From contig NZ_QOIN01000046.1 in assembly GCF_003323715.1 (NCBI RefSeq), forward strand, positions 488,069 through 552,068: a DNA stretch of 64,000 nucleotides, in the 5' to 3' direction. The position numbers and the translations under genes are program-made. Each line of letters starts with the position of its first letter. Within the stretch, counting starts at the first letter, position 1. This DNA is from Streptomyces diacarni (lineage in GTDB: Bacteria; Actinomycetota; Actinomycetes; Streptomycetales; Streptomycetaceae). Of this stretch, positions 25,942 to 35,549 are shown one piece after another. The notes under the pieces were generated by a model. That model made no database searches. It saw only the letters and a program-made list of their open reading frames with translations, and was not told where the DNA came from.

Positions 25942-26484
25942 GTGCGCACTCCGCCCCCGTCGCCGCACCCTCCCGCGCGGCCGCCCCACCCGTTGCCGGC
26001 ACGGCCACCGGACGGTGAGGTGCCGCCGCCGGACGGGGAGGCGCCGCGCCAGTGCGGTGAGGCACCGTCGCAGGACGGGGGGACGCCGTTGTCGTGCGGG
26101 AGCGCTCCGCCGCAGTTCGACGAGGCGGCGGGGCGGCTGGGGCGCCCGTACACGGCGAGCAGCGGACGTACCAGGCCGACCACCGGGTTCGAGCTGACCA
26201 CGCTCGTGCGGGCGACGGGGGCCAGGCCGTTGCGCTACTTCGGCCCTGAGCACCGGCGGCTGATCCAGCTGTGCGCGGGCGGCCCCCTCTCGGTGGCCGA
26301 GCTCGCCGCGCAGCTGCGGTTGCCCGTGGTGGTGACCAAGGTCGTGCTCTGCGATCTCCTCGACAGCGGTGCCGTCGCCGTGCGTGCCCCGGCGCGGGTG
26401 GGTGCCGGTCACGGGGCGGTGGAACGTGAGGTGCTGGAGACGCTGTTGGAGGGGCTTCGCCGACGGCTCCCCACCCGGCCATGA
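25942..26484 (+). CDS. DUF742 protein (CvnC homologue)
   Basis: A 180-residue protein. The C-terminal ~110 residues are DUF742: GRTRPTTGFELTTLVRATG, then an HTH-like LSVAELAAQLRLPVVVTKVV and LCDLLDSGAVAVRAP. The first ~65 residues are Pro-rich. GTG at 25942 is the first usable start after the CvnB-like stop, though its RBS is weak. Normally a CvnD GTPase gene follows, but here the next gene is a beta-galactosidase. Confidence 0.82.
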   Translation: MRTPPPSPHPPARPPHPLPARPPDGEVPPPDGEAPRQCGEAPSQDGGTPLSCGSAPPQFDEAAGRLGRPYTASSGRTRPTTGFELTTLVRATGARPLRYFGPEHRRLIQLCAGGPLSVAELAAQLRLPVVVTKVVLCDLLDSGAVAVRAPARVGAGHGAVEREVLETLLEGLRRRLPTRP

Positions 26485-26553
26485 CAGGAACATGGTGAGA
26501 GAAGTTGTGCGGAACCGTTGTTATTGCTTGGTTGCTGTGGTGTCTTGTGGGTT

Positions 26554-29500
26554 ATGGAAGCGAAGCCCTGGGCACGACGGAGTTTTCTGGCGGCAAGTGG
26601 CGGCGTTCTCGCGGGATATGCCGCCTTCTCGGAACAGAAGGCGGCGTTCGCGGCCGGACGGAGACCGGCGGCGGCCCGCACCGGACGGGAGTGGGACGCC
26701 GACCCCACCACCTTCGAGATCAACAGGGAACCGGCGCGCGCGGTCCTGGTCCCCTGCCGGGACACCAAGTCAGCGCTGCGCGGCGGGCGGGAGCACTCGC
26801 CGTACCACAGGTCGTTGAACGGTGACTGGCGCTTTCGCTGGTCCGAGAACCCCGACAAGCGGCCCGAGGGGTTCCACCGCACCGACTACGACGACGGCGA
26901 CTGGGACACCCTGCCCGTCCCCGCCAACTGGGAGCTGCACGGCTACCGCGAACCCATCTACCTCAACGTCCGCTACCCGTGGATCGGTTACGAGGAGCCC
27001 GAGCCGCCCGCCGTCCCCCAGGAGTTCAACCCGGTCGGCTCCTACCGGCGTACCTTCACCGTGCCGCGCGACTGGGACGGCAGGCGCACCCTCCTCTCCT
27101 TCCAAGGGGTGAAGTCCGCCTTCTTCGTGTGGGTGAACGGCCGGCAGGTGGGCTACAGCGAGGACAGCTACACCCCGGCCGAGTTCGACATCAGCGAGCA
27201 TCTGAGGCGCGGCGAGAACACTCTGGCCGTCGAGGTCTACCGCTGGTCGGACGGCAGTTGGCTGGAAGACCAGGACATGATCGACCTGTCCGGGATCTTC
27301 CGCGACGTCTACCTGTACTCGGTACCGCGCGTGCACCTGCACGACGTGGAGGTCCGCACCGCGCTCGACGACGCGCTCACCAGCGCGGAGCTGACCGTGC
27401 GCACCCGCGTGCGGGACACCACCGGCGGCACGGTCGGCACGTACACGGTCACGGGCGTCCTCTACGACGCGGACGGGCGCCGGGTGGAGACCGGGCGGCT
27501 CAGCGGCACCGTACGGCCGCCCGCAGGTGGTGTCGGCGACGTCGACCTGACGGGTACGGTGCGCCGCCCGGCGCTGTGGTCCGCCGAGAGTCCCGCCCTC
27601 TACACCCTCGTGCTGACGGTCGAGGGGCCGAGCGGCGGGAGGAGCGAGATCCAGCGGGTGCGGTTCGGGTTCCGCAAGCTGACCTTCGGGCCCGGCAAGT
27701 TGGAGATCAACGGCAAGCCGCTCGTCTTCGCGGGCACCAACCGGCACGAGTCCGACCCCGACCACGGGCAGGCCGTGCCGGAGAAGACGATGCTGCGCGA
27801 CATCGAACTGATGAAGCGGCACAACATCAACGCCGTCCGCACCTCGCACTACCCCAACGCGACCCGCTGGCTGGAACTGTGCGACGAGCACGGCCTGTAC
27901 GTCGTCGACGAGGCGAACCTGGAGAGCCACGGCGTCCGCGACACCGTCCCCGGGTCCCTCCCGGAGTGGACCGAGGCCTGTGTGGACCGGGCGCGCAGCA
28001 TGGTCGAGCGCGACAAGAACCACGCCTGCGTGGTGATGTGGTCGCTCGGCAACGAGGCGGGCGGCGGCGACAACTTCGCGAAGATGGCCGACTGGATCCA
28101 CGAGCGCGACGCGAGCCGCCCCGTGCACTACGAGGGCATGAGCTCCGTGGCGGACGTCGAGAGCCGGATGTACGCGCCGCCCTCAGAGGTCGAGAAGTAC
28201 GGCGAGTCGGGCAACCCCAAGCCGTTCCTGCTGTGCGAGTACGCGCACTCGATGGGCAACAGCACCGGCAACCTCAAGGAGTACTGGGACCTCTTCGAGA
28301 AGTACCCCAACCTGCACGGCGGCTTCATCTGGGACTGGGTCGACCAGGCGATCCGCAAGCCCGTGCCCGGCGACGCGTCCCGCACCTACCTCTCCTACGG
28401 CGGTGACTGGGTGAAGGACTATCCCACCGACGGCAACTTCTGCTGCAACGGGGTCATCCGCTCCGACCGCGAGGCGGAGCCGGAGCTGGCCGAGGTCAAA
28501 CACGTCTACCAGCGCATCGCGTTCCACGGGAAGAAGGCCGCCGAGGGCGAGGTCGAGGTCGCCAACAAGCAGCTGTTCCTCGGGCTCGACGCCTACGAGC
28601 TGCGCTGGGAGGTCACCCGCGACGGCGAGCGGCAGCAGCACGGCACGGCGAAGCCGCCCGCCGCGGGACCCGGCGAGACGGGCACCGTGCGCCTCCCGCT
28701 CACCCGCCCTGGCAAGCCCGTGCCGGGTGCCGAGTACTGGCTCAACCTCTCCCTCGTACTGCGCCACGGCACCTCCTGGGCCAAGGCCGGGCACGAGGTG
28801 GCCACCGGGCAGCTCCAGCTGGAGGACTGGCAGACCCCGGCGCCGCGGGAACCCGGCGAAGAGGAGCTGCCGCCCGTCGAGTACGCGGAGAGCGGCAACG
28901 AGGTCACCGTCACGGGGCGGGACTTCACCCTCACCCTGGACAAGGCCGGCGGCACCCTGACCGACTTCCGGCACAAGGGCGCAGTCGTGCTCTCGGCCGG
29001 TCCCGTGCCCAACTTCTGGCGCGGCCCCACCGACAACGACATCGGCCGCGGCTTCCACAAGACCGCCGCGACCTGGAAGGAGGCGGGCGCCAAGCGGACC
29101 ACCGACGAGGTGAAGGTGGCCAGGAAGAACCGCTCCGTCGTCACGATCGAGGTCCGCAGCACCTTGCCGACCTCGCCGGCGACCTCGGCGTTCACCACCG
29201 TCTTCACCGTGCGCGGGGACGGCGAGGTCCGCGTCGCCCACACGCTGGAGCCCGGCGCGGGCCTGCCCGACCTGCCGATGGTCGGCGCGCTGCTCACCCT
29301 GCCGAAGGACCGTTCCGCCTTCACCTGGTACGGGCGCGGGCCGCAGGAGAACTACTGGGACCGCCGTACGGGCGCCGCCGTGGGCCGCTACCGCTCAAGT
29401 GTCGAGGAGCAGTTCACCCCGTACGTGCGGCCGCAGCAGTGCGGCAACGTCACCGACGTGCGGTGGGGCGAGCTGAGCGGCAAGGACGGCACCGGGCTGC

Positions 29501-29739
29501 GGGTGAGCACCGAGCCGGGCGACCACCTGGAGCTGAGCGCGCTGCGGTACACCCCCGCCGACCTGGACGGGCCGAAGCACCCGCACGAGCTGACACCGCG
29601 AAAGGAGACGGTGCTCGGCGTCAACCACCGCCAGATGGGGCTCGGCGGCAACGACTCCTGGGGCGCGGCGCCACTGGAGCAGTACCTCCTTCACGCGGAC
29701 CGCACCTACCGCTACGGTTACCGCCTGCGCGCGGTGTGA
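26554..29739 (+). CDS. Secreted beta-galactosidase, glycoside hydrolase family 2
   Basis: A 1061-residue LacZ-type enzyme. The N-terminus carries a Tat-like signal (WARRSFLAASGGVLAGYAAF), which suggests export in folded form. Sugar-binding, Ig-like and barrel domains follow in the LacZ order. The acid/base Glu lies in SLGNEAGGGDN at about residue 500 and the nucleophile Glu in FLLCEYAHSMGNS at about residue 565. The C-terminal small-chain domain runs to the end. ATG at 26554 lies in an unusually A/T-rich leader for this genome. The physiological substrate is an extracellular beta-galactoside. Confidence 0.92.
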   Translation: MEAKPWARRSFLAASGGVLAGYAAFSEQKAAFAAGRRPAAARTGREWDADPTTFEINREPARAVLVPCRDTKSALRGGREHSPYHRSLNGDWRFRWSENPDKRPEGFHRTDYDDGDWDTLPVPANWELHGYREPIYLNVRYPWIGYEEPEPPAVPQEFNPVGSYRRTFTVPRDWDGRRTLLSFQGVKSAFFVWVNGRQVGYSEDSYTPAEFDISEHLRRGENTLAVEVYRWSDGSWLEDQDMIDLSGIFRDVYLYSVPRVHLHDVEVRTALDDALTSAELTVRTRVRDTTGGTVGTYTVTGVLYDADGRRVETGRLSGTVRPPAGGVGDVDLTGTVRRPALWSAESPALYTLVLTVEGPSGGRSEIQRVRFGFRKLTFGPGKLEINGKPLVFAGTNRHESDPDHGQAVPEKTMLRDIELMKRHNINAVRTSHYPNATRWLELCDEHGLYVVDEANLESHGVRDTVPGSLPEWTEACVDRARSMVERDKNHACVVMWSLGNEAGGGDNFAKMADWIHERDASRPVHYEGMSSVADVESRMYAPPSEVEKYGESGNPKPFLLCEYAHSMGNSTGNLKEYWDLFEKYPNLHGGFIWDWVDQAIRKPVPGDASRTYLSYGGDWVKDYPTDGNFCCNGVIRSDREAEPELAEVKHVYQRIAFHGKKAAEGEVEVANKQLFLGLDAYELRWEVTRDGERQQHGTAKPPAAGPGETGTVRLPLTRPGKPVPGAEYWLNLSLVLRHGTSWAKAGHEVATGQLQLEDWQTPAPREPGEEELPPVEYAESGNEVTVTGRDFTLTLDKAGGTLTDFRHKGAVVLSAGPVPNFWRGPTDNDIGRGFHKTAATWKEAGAKRTTDEVKVARKNRSVVTIEVRSTLPTSPATSAFTTVFTVRGDGEVRVAHTLEPGAGLPDLPMVGALLTLPKDRSAFTWYGRGPQENYWDRRTGAAVGRYRSSVEEQFTPYVRPQQCGNVTDVRWGELSGKDGTGLRVSTEPGDHLELSALRYTPADLDGPKHPHELTPRKETVLGVNHRQMGLGGNDSWGAAPLEQYLLHADRTYRYGYRLRAV

Positions 29740-29791
29740 CGGCCGGCGCTCAGGTGGCGAGCGAGCACAGGTGAGCGGGAAGGGGCTGGAC

Positions 29792-30727
29792 GTGACGGAC
29801 CGGCGGGACGACTTCACGACCGTGGCGGACGGGACGCGGGTGGCGACCTACACCTGGCTTCCCGAGGGGGACGTACGCGCCCTCGTGCAGCTCGCGCACG
29901 GCGCCGCCGAACACGCCCGGCGCTACGACCGCTTCGCCCGCTTCCTGACCCGGAACGGGTACGCCGTCGTCGCCTCCGACAACCGGGGGCACGGGGCGAC
30001 GGCGCAGTTCACCGGCGGCTTGGGCGCCGTCGGCGAAGAAGGCTGGCGCGCCACGGTCGCCGACCTCAAGGAGGTCGGCGACCGGGCGCGCGCCCACCTG
30101 CCCTCCGACGCGCCCCGCTTCCTCCTCGGGCACAGCCTGGGCTCCCAGCTCGCCCGCGACTACGCCCAGGAGTACGGCGAGGAGCTGTCGGGTCTGGTGC
30201 TCTCGGGCACCTTCCGGTGCCTGCCGGGGACCGAGACCGAGAGCGCGATCCGGCGGCTGGAGCGGGAGAGCGCCGAGCGGGGCAGGAACGCGCCCTCGGA
30301 CTTCACCGCCGAGCTGTTCGCCTCGTTCAACGACGCGTTCACCCACCGCACGGGGTACGAGTGGCTCTCCCGCGACGAGGCGGAGGTGGACGCCTACGCC
30401 GAGGATGAGCGCTGCGGCTTCTCCTTCAGCGCGGGCCTGTCCCTGGACTGGGTGCGCGCCAACCGCAAGATCAACGATCCGGAGCAGTTCGCCCGCATCC
30501 CCCGCGCCCTCCCCGTCCACGTCGCCGTGGGCGAGCTCGACCCCTGCCACCAGCGCATGACGCTCGTCTACGAGCTGCTGGAGGACTTCCGCTACCTGGG
30601 CTCGCACGACCTGAGCTGGCGCGCGTACGAGGGCGCCCGGCACGAGATCCTCAACGAGACCGACAAGGACGAGGTCCAGGCGGACCTGCTGGAGTGGTTC
30701 GAGAGCCACCTGGACGTCGGTCCCTGA
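29792..30727 (+). CDS. Alpha/beta hydrolase, monoacylglycerol lipase-like
   Basis: A 311-residue hydrolase of the Hydrolase_4 group. Seen: oxyanion region VQLAHGAAEHARRYDRFARF, the nucleophile elbow GHSLGSQ, an acid in VAVGELDPCHQ and the His in YEGARHEILNE. No signal peptide. GTG at 29792 is preferred because GGAAGGGG lies 6 nt upstream; GTG at 29771 would add 7 residues. The preceding gene ends 52 bp upstream and the two may be co-transcribed. Confidence 0.85.
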   Translation: MTDRRDDFTTVADGTRVATYTWLPEGDVRALVQLAHGAAEHARRYDRFARFLTRNGYAVVASDNRGHGATAQFTGGLGAVGEEGWRATVADLKEVGDRARAHLPSDAPRFLLGHSLGSQLARDYAQEYGEELSGLVLSGTFRCLPGTETESAIRRLERESAERGRNAPSDFTAELFASFNDAFTHRTGYEWLSRDEAEVDAYAEDERCGFSFSAGLSLDWVRANRKINDPEQFARIPRALPVHVAVGELDPCHQRMTLVYELLEDFRYLGSHDLSWRAYEGARHEILNETDKDEVQADLLEWFESHLDVGP

Positions 30728-30734
30728 CCCGGCG

Positions 30735-32912
30735 CTACCCCGCCCGCGCCCAGTCCTTGGCGAACTCGCCGGGCGGGGCCGGACGCGCGTAGTACCAGCC
30801 CTGTGCCGTGTCGCAGCCCAGTTGCCGCAGCTGGTCGGCCTGGCTCTCCGTCTCCACGCCCTCCACCGTCACGGCCAGGCCGAGCGCGTGCGCGAGCGAG
30901 ACGATGCCCTCGACGAAGGTCAGGTCCACCGGGTCGGCCGGGTGGCGCTGGAGCCCCTGGGTGAAGGAACGGTCCAGCTTGAGCGTCGTCGCCGGGAGCC
31001 TGCGCAGGTTGGCCAGGTTGGAGTAGCCGGTACCGAAGTCGTCCAGCGCGATGTCCACCCCGAGGTCGGCCAGCTGCCACAACGGCTTGAGCTCGTCCTC
31101 GTCGGCGCTGATCAGCGCCGACTCCGTGACCTCCAGGCACAGCGACGAGGGCGCCACTCCGGCGGCCTCCAGCACCGCGATGGTATCCGGCACCAGATCG
31201 GGATGGTGCAGCTGCCGGGGGGAGAGGTTGACGTTGACGCGCAGCGGCTGCCCGCCGGCCCACGTGCAGGCCTGGGAGACGGCCTGCTCCAGCACCCAGC
31301 GGCCCAACGGCACGATGAGCCCGGTGTGTTCGGCCAGCGGGATGAAGCGGTCGGGGCCCAGCCGGCCGTGCACGGGGTGCTTCCAGCGGACCAGCGCCTC
31401 GGCGCCGTCCACCTGCCCGTCGCTCATCCGGATCAGCGGCTGGTACTCCAGGAAGAACTCGTCGCGCTCCAGTGCCCCCGGCAGGTGGTTGGTGAGGCTG
31501 TGCCGGTCGATGGCGCGGGCCTCGGAGTCCGGGTCGGCCAGCGCGTAGCGGTTGCCCCCGGCGTCCTTGGCCCGGTACATCGTGATGTCGGCGCTGCGCA
31601 GCACCTCCGCGGGCTCCAGCCGGCCCGAGGCGCCCTCCACGATGCCGATGCTGGCGCGTACGGACAGCTCACGTCCGTCGACGCTGATGGGGGTGGCCAG
31701 CGCCGCCAGCAGGGAGCGCGCCAGGCAGGTGACCTCCTCGGTGTCCTGCGGGTCGGACATCAGCACCGCGAACTCGTCCCCGCCGATCCGGGCCACCAGG
31801 TGGGCCGGCGCGGTGGTGCAGGACTGCAGGCGCTCGGCGACCGCGACCAGGAGCTGATCGCCCACCGCGTGTCCGAGGCTGTCGTTGACGGCCTTGAAGC
31901 CATCGATGTCCAGGTAGCAGAGCCCGAACCTGCGCACGCCGCCGCCGGGGCTGAGGATCCGCTCCAGGCGCTCGGCGAACAGCGTGCGGTTGGGCAGCCC
32001 CGTCAGCTCGTCGTGGGTGGCCTCGTAGCGCAGACGCAGGTGCAGCAGGCGCCGCTCGGTGACGTCCTCCATGAGGGCGAGTTGGTAGCGCGGTTCGCCC
32101 TCGGCGTCCCGCAGCAGCGAGACGGTCAGGTTGGTCCACAGCATGGTGCCGTCGGGACGCTGGTAGGGCTTCTCCACCCGGAAGTGGTCGCGCCTCCCGC
32201 GGGCCAGCTCGCGGTGGAGCCGCCACACCTCGGGGGCGTCGTCGGGGTGGACCCAGTCGTTGAGGTTGCGGCGGCGCATCTCCTCCTCGGAGCGCCCGAA
32301 CATCCGGGCCAGCGCGCCGTTGGCGTCCCGCAGCCGGCCGCTCATGTCGGCGATGCCGATGCCGATGGTGGCGTCCTTGAAGACGGCGCGGAAGCGGGTC
32401 TCGGAGGCGTGCAGGGCCTCTTCGACGGCGGTCTGGGCGGCCAGCGCGGCCCGCGAGAGCGACTCCTGCTCGCCCAGGGTGCGTTCGCGGACCGCGAAGG
32501 CGAACCCGGCGGCGAGCGCGTGCTGGAGCCGGGCGCAGCGGGAGCGGGTCTCATCGACGCCGAGCGCGCCCGGGACGCCCGCGGCGGGCGCGAGTCCGGC
32601 CGCGTACAGCACGAGGTAGGACTCGACCACGCCGAGGACGTGCGGCAGCGCGTCGGGGCTGGTGCAGTGCGCCTCGTCCACCAGCGCCCGGCCGACCTCG
32701 CGGCCTGCCGAGGGGGTGAACGGGTGGGCGTGCAGGGCCTCGCCGAGACGGACGGCGAGCGGATGGAGGAAGTCCTCCAACTCGGCACGGGTGAGGGAGG
32801 TCTGGGTCGCCGGGTAGATCGTCCGGCTCCAGATCCGGGCGAACCTGCGCAGCCCGTCTTCCCCGCCGTCGCAGTCCTCGCGGTCCTCCCCGCGCTCGTT
32901 TGGCGAAGTCAC
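30735..32912 (-). CDS. PAS-GGDEF-EAL protein, cyclic di-GMP synthesis/degradation
   Basis: A 725-residue soluble protein. Residues ~20-160 are a helical N-terminal region. A PAS domain with its PAC part follows (RFRAVFKDATIGIGIADMSG to YQLALMEDVTERR). The GGDEF domain has an intact RIGGDEF motif, and the EAL domain begins at GAEALVRWKHP with DDFGTGYSNL. Both catalytic motifs are intact, so it may make and break c-di-GMP. The layout resembles RmdA/CdgA of S. coelicolor. Its GTG start overlaps the stop of the upstream methyltransferase by 4 bp. Confidence 0.9.
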   Translation of the reverse strand: MTSPNERGEDREDCDGGEDGLRRFARIWSRTIYPATQTSLTRAELEDFLHPLAVRLGEALHAHPFTPSAGREVGRALVDEAHCTSPDALPHVLGVVESYLVLYAAGLAPAAGVPGALGVDETRSRCARLQHALAAGFAFAVRERTLGEQESLSRAALAAQTAVEEALHASETRFRAVFKDATIGIGIADMSGRLRDANGALARMFGRSEEEMRRRNLNDWVHPDDAPEVWRLHRELARGRRDHFRVEKPYQRPDGTMLWTNLTVSLLRDAEGEPRYQLALMEDVTERRLLHLRLRYEATHDELTGLPNRTLFAERLERILSPGGGVRRFGLCYLDIDGFKAVNDSLGHAVGDQLLVAVAERLQSCTTAPAHLVARIGGDEFAVLMSDPQDTEEVTCLARSLLAALATPISVDGRELSVRASIGIVEGASGRLEPAEVLRSADITMYRAKDAGGNRYALADPDSEARAIDRHSLTNHLPGALERDEFFLEYQPLIRMSDGQVDGAEALVRWKHPVHGRLGPDRFIPLAEHTGLIVPLGRWVLEQAVSQACTWAGGQPLRVNVNLSPRQLHHPDLVPDTIAVLEAAGVAPSSLCLEVTESALISADEDELKPLWQLADLGVDIALDDFGTGYSNLANLRRLPATTLKLDRSFTQGLQRHPADPVDLTFVEGIVSLAHALGLAVTVEGVETESQADQLRQLGCDTAQGWYYARPAPPGEFAKDWARAG

Positions 32913-33730
32913 GCGGCGCCTACCGCCTTACGGCCGATTCCGGCGAAGCCGCCGCAGGCGCCGCTCTCCTCGTACTCCGGTGGTCCGTCGGGCCGCCACT
33001 GCGGTACCGGGACCAGACCGGGCTCGACCACTTCGAAGCCTTCGAAGAACAGCCGGATCTCGTCCTTCGTGCGGATCACCAGCGGGGCGTTCGCCGTGCT
33101 GTAGACCTCCTTGAGGCCGACCCCGCCGTCGCGTCTCGGCCCCGCCTCGGGGGAGCCGTGGGAGAGCACGAGCAGACTGCCAGGCGCGAGGTGCCGGGCC
33201 AGTTCGGTGAGGTACGTGCCCGGCTCGTCGCGGTCCTCGACGAAGTGCAGCAGCGCGACGAGCATCAGGGCCACAGGACGGCGCAGGTCGAGCAGGTCCT
33301 CCACCTCGGGGGACTCCATGATGTCCTGCGGGGAGCGGAAGTCCGCCGAGACGATGCCCACCCGCCGCTCGCCCTGGAGCACGGCGCGGCTGTGCGCGAC
33401 CGCCACCGGGTCGTTGTCGACGTAGACGACCCGGGCCTCCCTCTCCAGTGCGTGCGCCACCTCGTGCACGTTGCCGAAGGTGGGGATGCCGGAGCCGATG
33501 TCGAGGAACTGGGTGACGCCCTCCTGGAGTGCGAAGCGGATGGCGCGGCGCATGAAGGCGCGGTTGTTCTGCATGATCTTCGGCAGCCCCGGCCACGCCT
33601 GGATCGCCCTGCGTGCCGCCTCCCTGTCGACCTCGAAGTTGTGCGAGCCGCCGAGGTAGTAGTCGTACATCCGCGACACGCTCGGCACCGTGAGGTCGAT
33701 GCCGTGGGGGGCCCAGGCGGGACGTTCCAT
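32909..33730 (-). CDS. DUF574 SAM-dependent methyltransferase, coupled to the c-di-GMP gene
   Basis: A 273-residue protein of the actinobacterial S-adenosyl methyltransferase family PF04672. The N-terminal tag SVSRMYDYYLGGSHNFEVDR, the SAM-binding motif FLDIGSGIPTFGNVHEV and the acidic motif VVYVDNDPVAVAH are intact. LVALLHFVEDRDEPG follows. The methyl acceptor is unknown for the family. It is first in a two-gene unit, with its stop overlapping the GGDEF-EAL start. Three paralogues lie between 45 and 50 kb. Confidence 0.88.
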   Translation of the reverse strand: MERPAWAPHGIDLTVPSVSRMYDYYLGGSHNFEVDREAARRAIQAWPGLPKIMQNNRAFMRRAIRFALQEGVTQFLDIGSGIPTFGNVHEVAHALEREARVVYVDNDPVAVAHSRAVLQGERRVGIVSADFRSPQDIMESPEVEDLLDLRRPVALMLVALLHFVEDRDEPGTYLTELARHLAPGSLLVLSHGSPEAGPRRDGGVGLKEVYSTANAPLVIRTKDEIRLFFEGFEVVEPGLVPVPQWRPDGPPEYEESGACGGFAGIGRKAVGAA

Positions 33731-33902
33731 CGAGGGGTCTCCAGCTCGCTGCGTTCACCGGGGAGTTCCGGTCGGGGCCATGAGGCTAACGACCGGGGAG
33801 CGGCGCACGGAAGGAAACAGCGTTACTGGGGCTGGATCTTGCCCGGGTGTTGACAGCGCGGGCGGGAGGTATCGGGGCATAGTGCATTCCGGCATGATTT
33901 AA

Positions 33903-33919
33903 TTGCGAGCTGTTTGCAA
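33903..33919. promoter_or_regulatory. Nur box (nickel-responsive repressor site)
   Basis: TTGCGA-GCTGT-TTGCAA fits the Streptomyces Nur consensus tTGCaa-N5-ttGCAA with one mismatch. It lies 35 bp before the start of the solute-binding protein gene, where a repressor would block transcription or initiation. Confidence 0.75.
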
Positions 33920-33953
33920 GAGCCTCCGATTTCCAACAAGGAGTGTGCCACAG

Positions 33954-35549
33954 ATGACTGCCCGGACGGTACGGACGGCCACCGCGATGGCGACCGCCGC
34001 CGTCGTACTCGCCTCAGCAGCGGCATGCTCAGCCCCTGATGACGGGGGCGGTCCCGGCGGTGGCACGGACGCACTCACGGTCGGCGTCGCCCAGGAGCCC
34101 GAGACCCTCAGCCCGCTCCTCGGATACGGCAAAGAGGGCAACTCGAAGATATTCGACGGCCTGCTGACCCACGACGCGCAGATGCACCTCAAGCCCGCTC
34201 TCGCCACCCACCTGCCGAAGGTGAGCAAGGACGGCCGCACCTACACCTACGACCTGCGCAAGGGTGTCACCTTCAGCGACGGGAAACCCTTCACCGCGAA
34301 GGACGTCGTCTACACCTACGAGACGATCCTCGACAAGAAGACCAACAACGCCTCCAAGAGCGAACTCGACGCCGTCGACAGCGTCCACGCCGAGGGCGAG
34401 CACACCGTCGTCTTCCGGCTCAAGTACCCCTACGCCGCCTTCGCCGAGCGCACCGTGCTGCCCATCGCCTCGAAGGCCGTCGCCTCCAAGACGAACGTCA
34501 ACACTGGCTCCTACAACACCGAGCCCGTCGGCACCGGACCCTACGTCCTCACCAGCTGGCGCAAGGGCGAGAAGCTCAGCTTCAAGGCCAACCCGCACTA
34601 CTGGGGCGGAAAGCCGAAGATCAAGCGCTTCACCGTCGCCGTCATCGAGGACGACGACGTGCGCGCCACCCGGCTGCGCTCCGGCGACCTGGACGGCGCC
34701 ATCCTGCCGCCCAACCTCGCCAAGACCTACGAGAAGGACGAGGACAAGCGCACCTTCAGTGCCAAGACCGCCGACTACCGCGCCGTCACCCTGCCCAGCG
34801 ACAACCCCGTCACCGGCGACAAGGCGATCCGCCGGGCCCTCGACCTGGCCGTGGACCGCAAGGCCATGGTGAAGTCGATCCTCAACGGCGCCGGCAAGCC
34901 CGCCTACGGGCCCCTGCCCACCGACAGCCCCTGGTTCGCGAAGGGCACCGAGCGGCCGCACGACCTGAAGGCGGCCGAGAAGATCCTGAACGACGCGGGC
35001 TGGAAGCCCGGCAAGGACGGCGTCCGCCGCAAGGACGGCGAGCGCGCCGCCTTCACCCTCTGGTACTTCTCCGGTGACAAGCTGCGCCAGGACCACGCAC
35101 TGGCCTACGCCTCCGACGCCAAGAAGGCCGGTATCGACGTCCAGGTCCAGGCAGGCAGCCGCGAGGTCATCCGGCCCAAGGTGAAGCACGACGCGATGCT
35201 GCTGGGCAACGGCTTCCCCGCAGACCCGGACTTCGACCTCTACCCGACGCTGCACTCCTCGCAGGCCGGCAACGGCTGGAACAACCTGGCCTACTACCAC
35301 GACAAGACCGTCGACGAGCAGTTGGACGCCGCCCGCCGCAGCCGCGACCCCGAGACGCGCAAGACCGCCTACACCAAGGTCCAGCGAGCCCTGGCCAAGA
35401 ACCCCGGCTACACCTTCCTGACCACCATCGACCACGTCTACGTCATCGACGACAAGTGGCGCGGGCTGACCACCCAGGTCGAACCGCACGACCACGGCAT
35501 CGGCGCGGGACCCTGGTGGAACGTCCAGGACTGGCAGCCCGAGAAGTGA
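33954..35549 (+). CDS. nikA: ABC transporter substrate-binding lipoprotein, probable nickel binding
   Basis: A 531-residue SBP_bac_5 protein. The N-terminus has a hydrophobic signal ending in ASAAACSAPDD, a lipobox-like Cys followed by a Gly/Asp-rich linker. The family core is visible (VGVAQEPETLSPLLGYG, YDLRKGVTFSDGKPFTAKDV, YWGGKPKIKRF). ATG at 33954 follows AAGGAG. It heads a five-gene operon with a Nur box just upstream, so nickel is the favoured substrate, although sequence alone also allows a peptide. S. coelicolor Nur controls a nikABCDE operon of this order. Confidence 0.8.
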   Translation: MTARTVRTATAMATAAVVLASAAACSAPDDGGGPGGGTDALTVGVAQEPETLSPLLGYGKEGNSKIFDGLLTHDAQMHLKPALATHLPKVSKDGRTYTYDLRKGVTFSDGKPFTAKDVVYTYETILDKKTNNASKSELDAVDSVHAEGEHTVVFRLKYPYAAFAERTVLPIASKAVASKTNVNTGSYNTEPVGTGPYVLTSWRKGEKLSFKANPHYWGGKPKIKRFTVAVIEDDDVRATRLRSGDLDGAILPPNLAKTYEKDEDKRTFSAKTADYRAVTLPSDNPVTGDKAIRRALDLAVDRKAMVKSILNGAGKPAYGPLPTDSPWFAKGTERPHDLKAAEKILNDAGWKPGKDGVRRKDGERAAFTLWYFSGDKLRQDHALAYASDAKKAGIDVQVQAGSREVIRPKVKHDAMLLGNGFPADPDFDLYPTLHSSQAGNGWNNLAYYHDKTVDEQLDAARRSRDPETRKTAYTKVQRALAKNPGYTFLTTIDHVYVIDDKWRGLTTQVEPHDHGIGAGPWWNVQDWQPEK

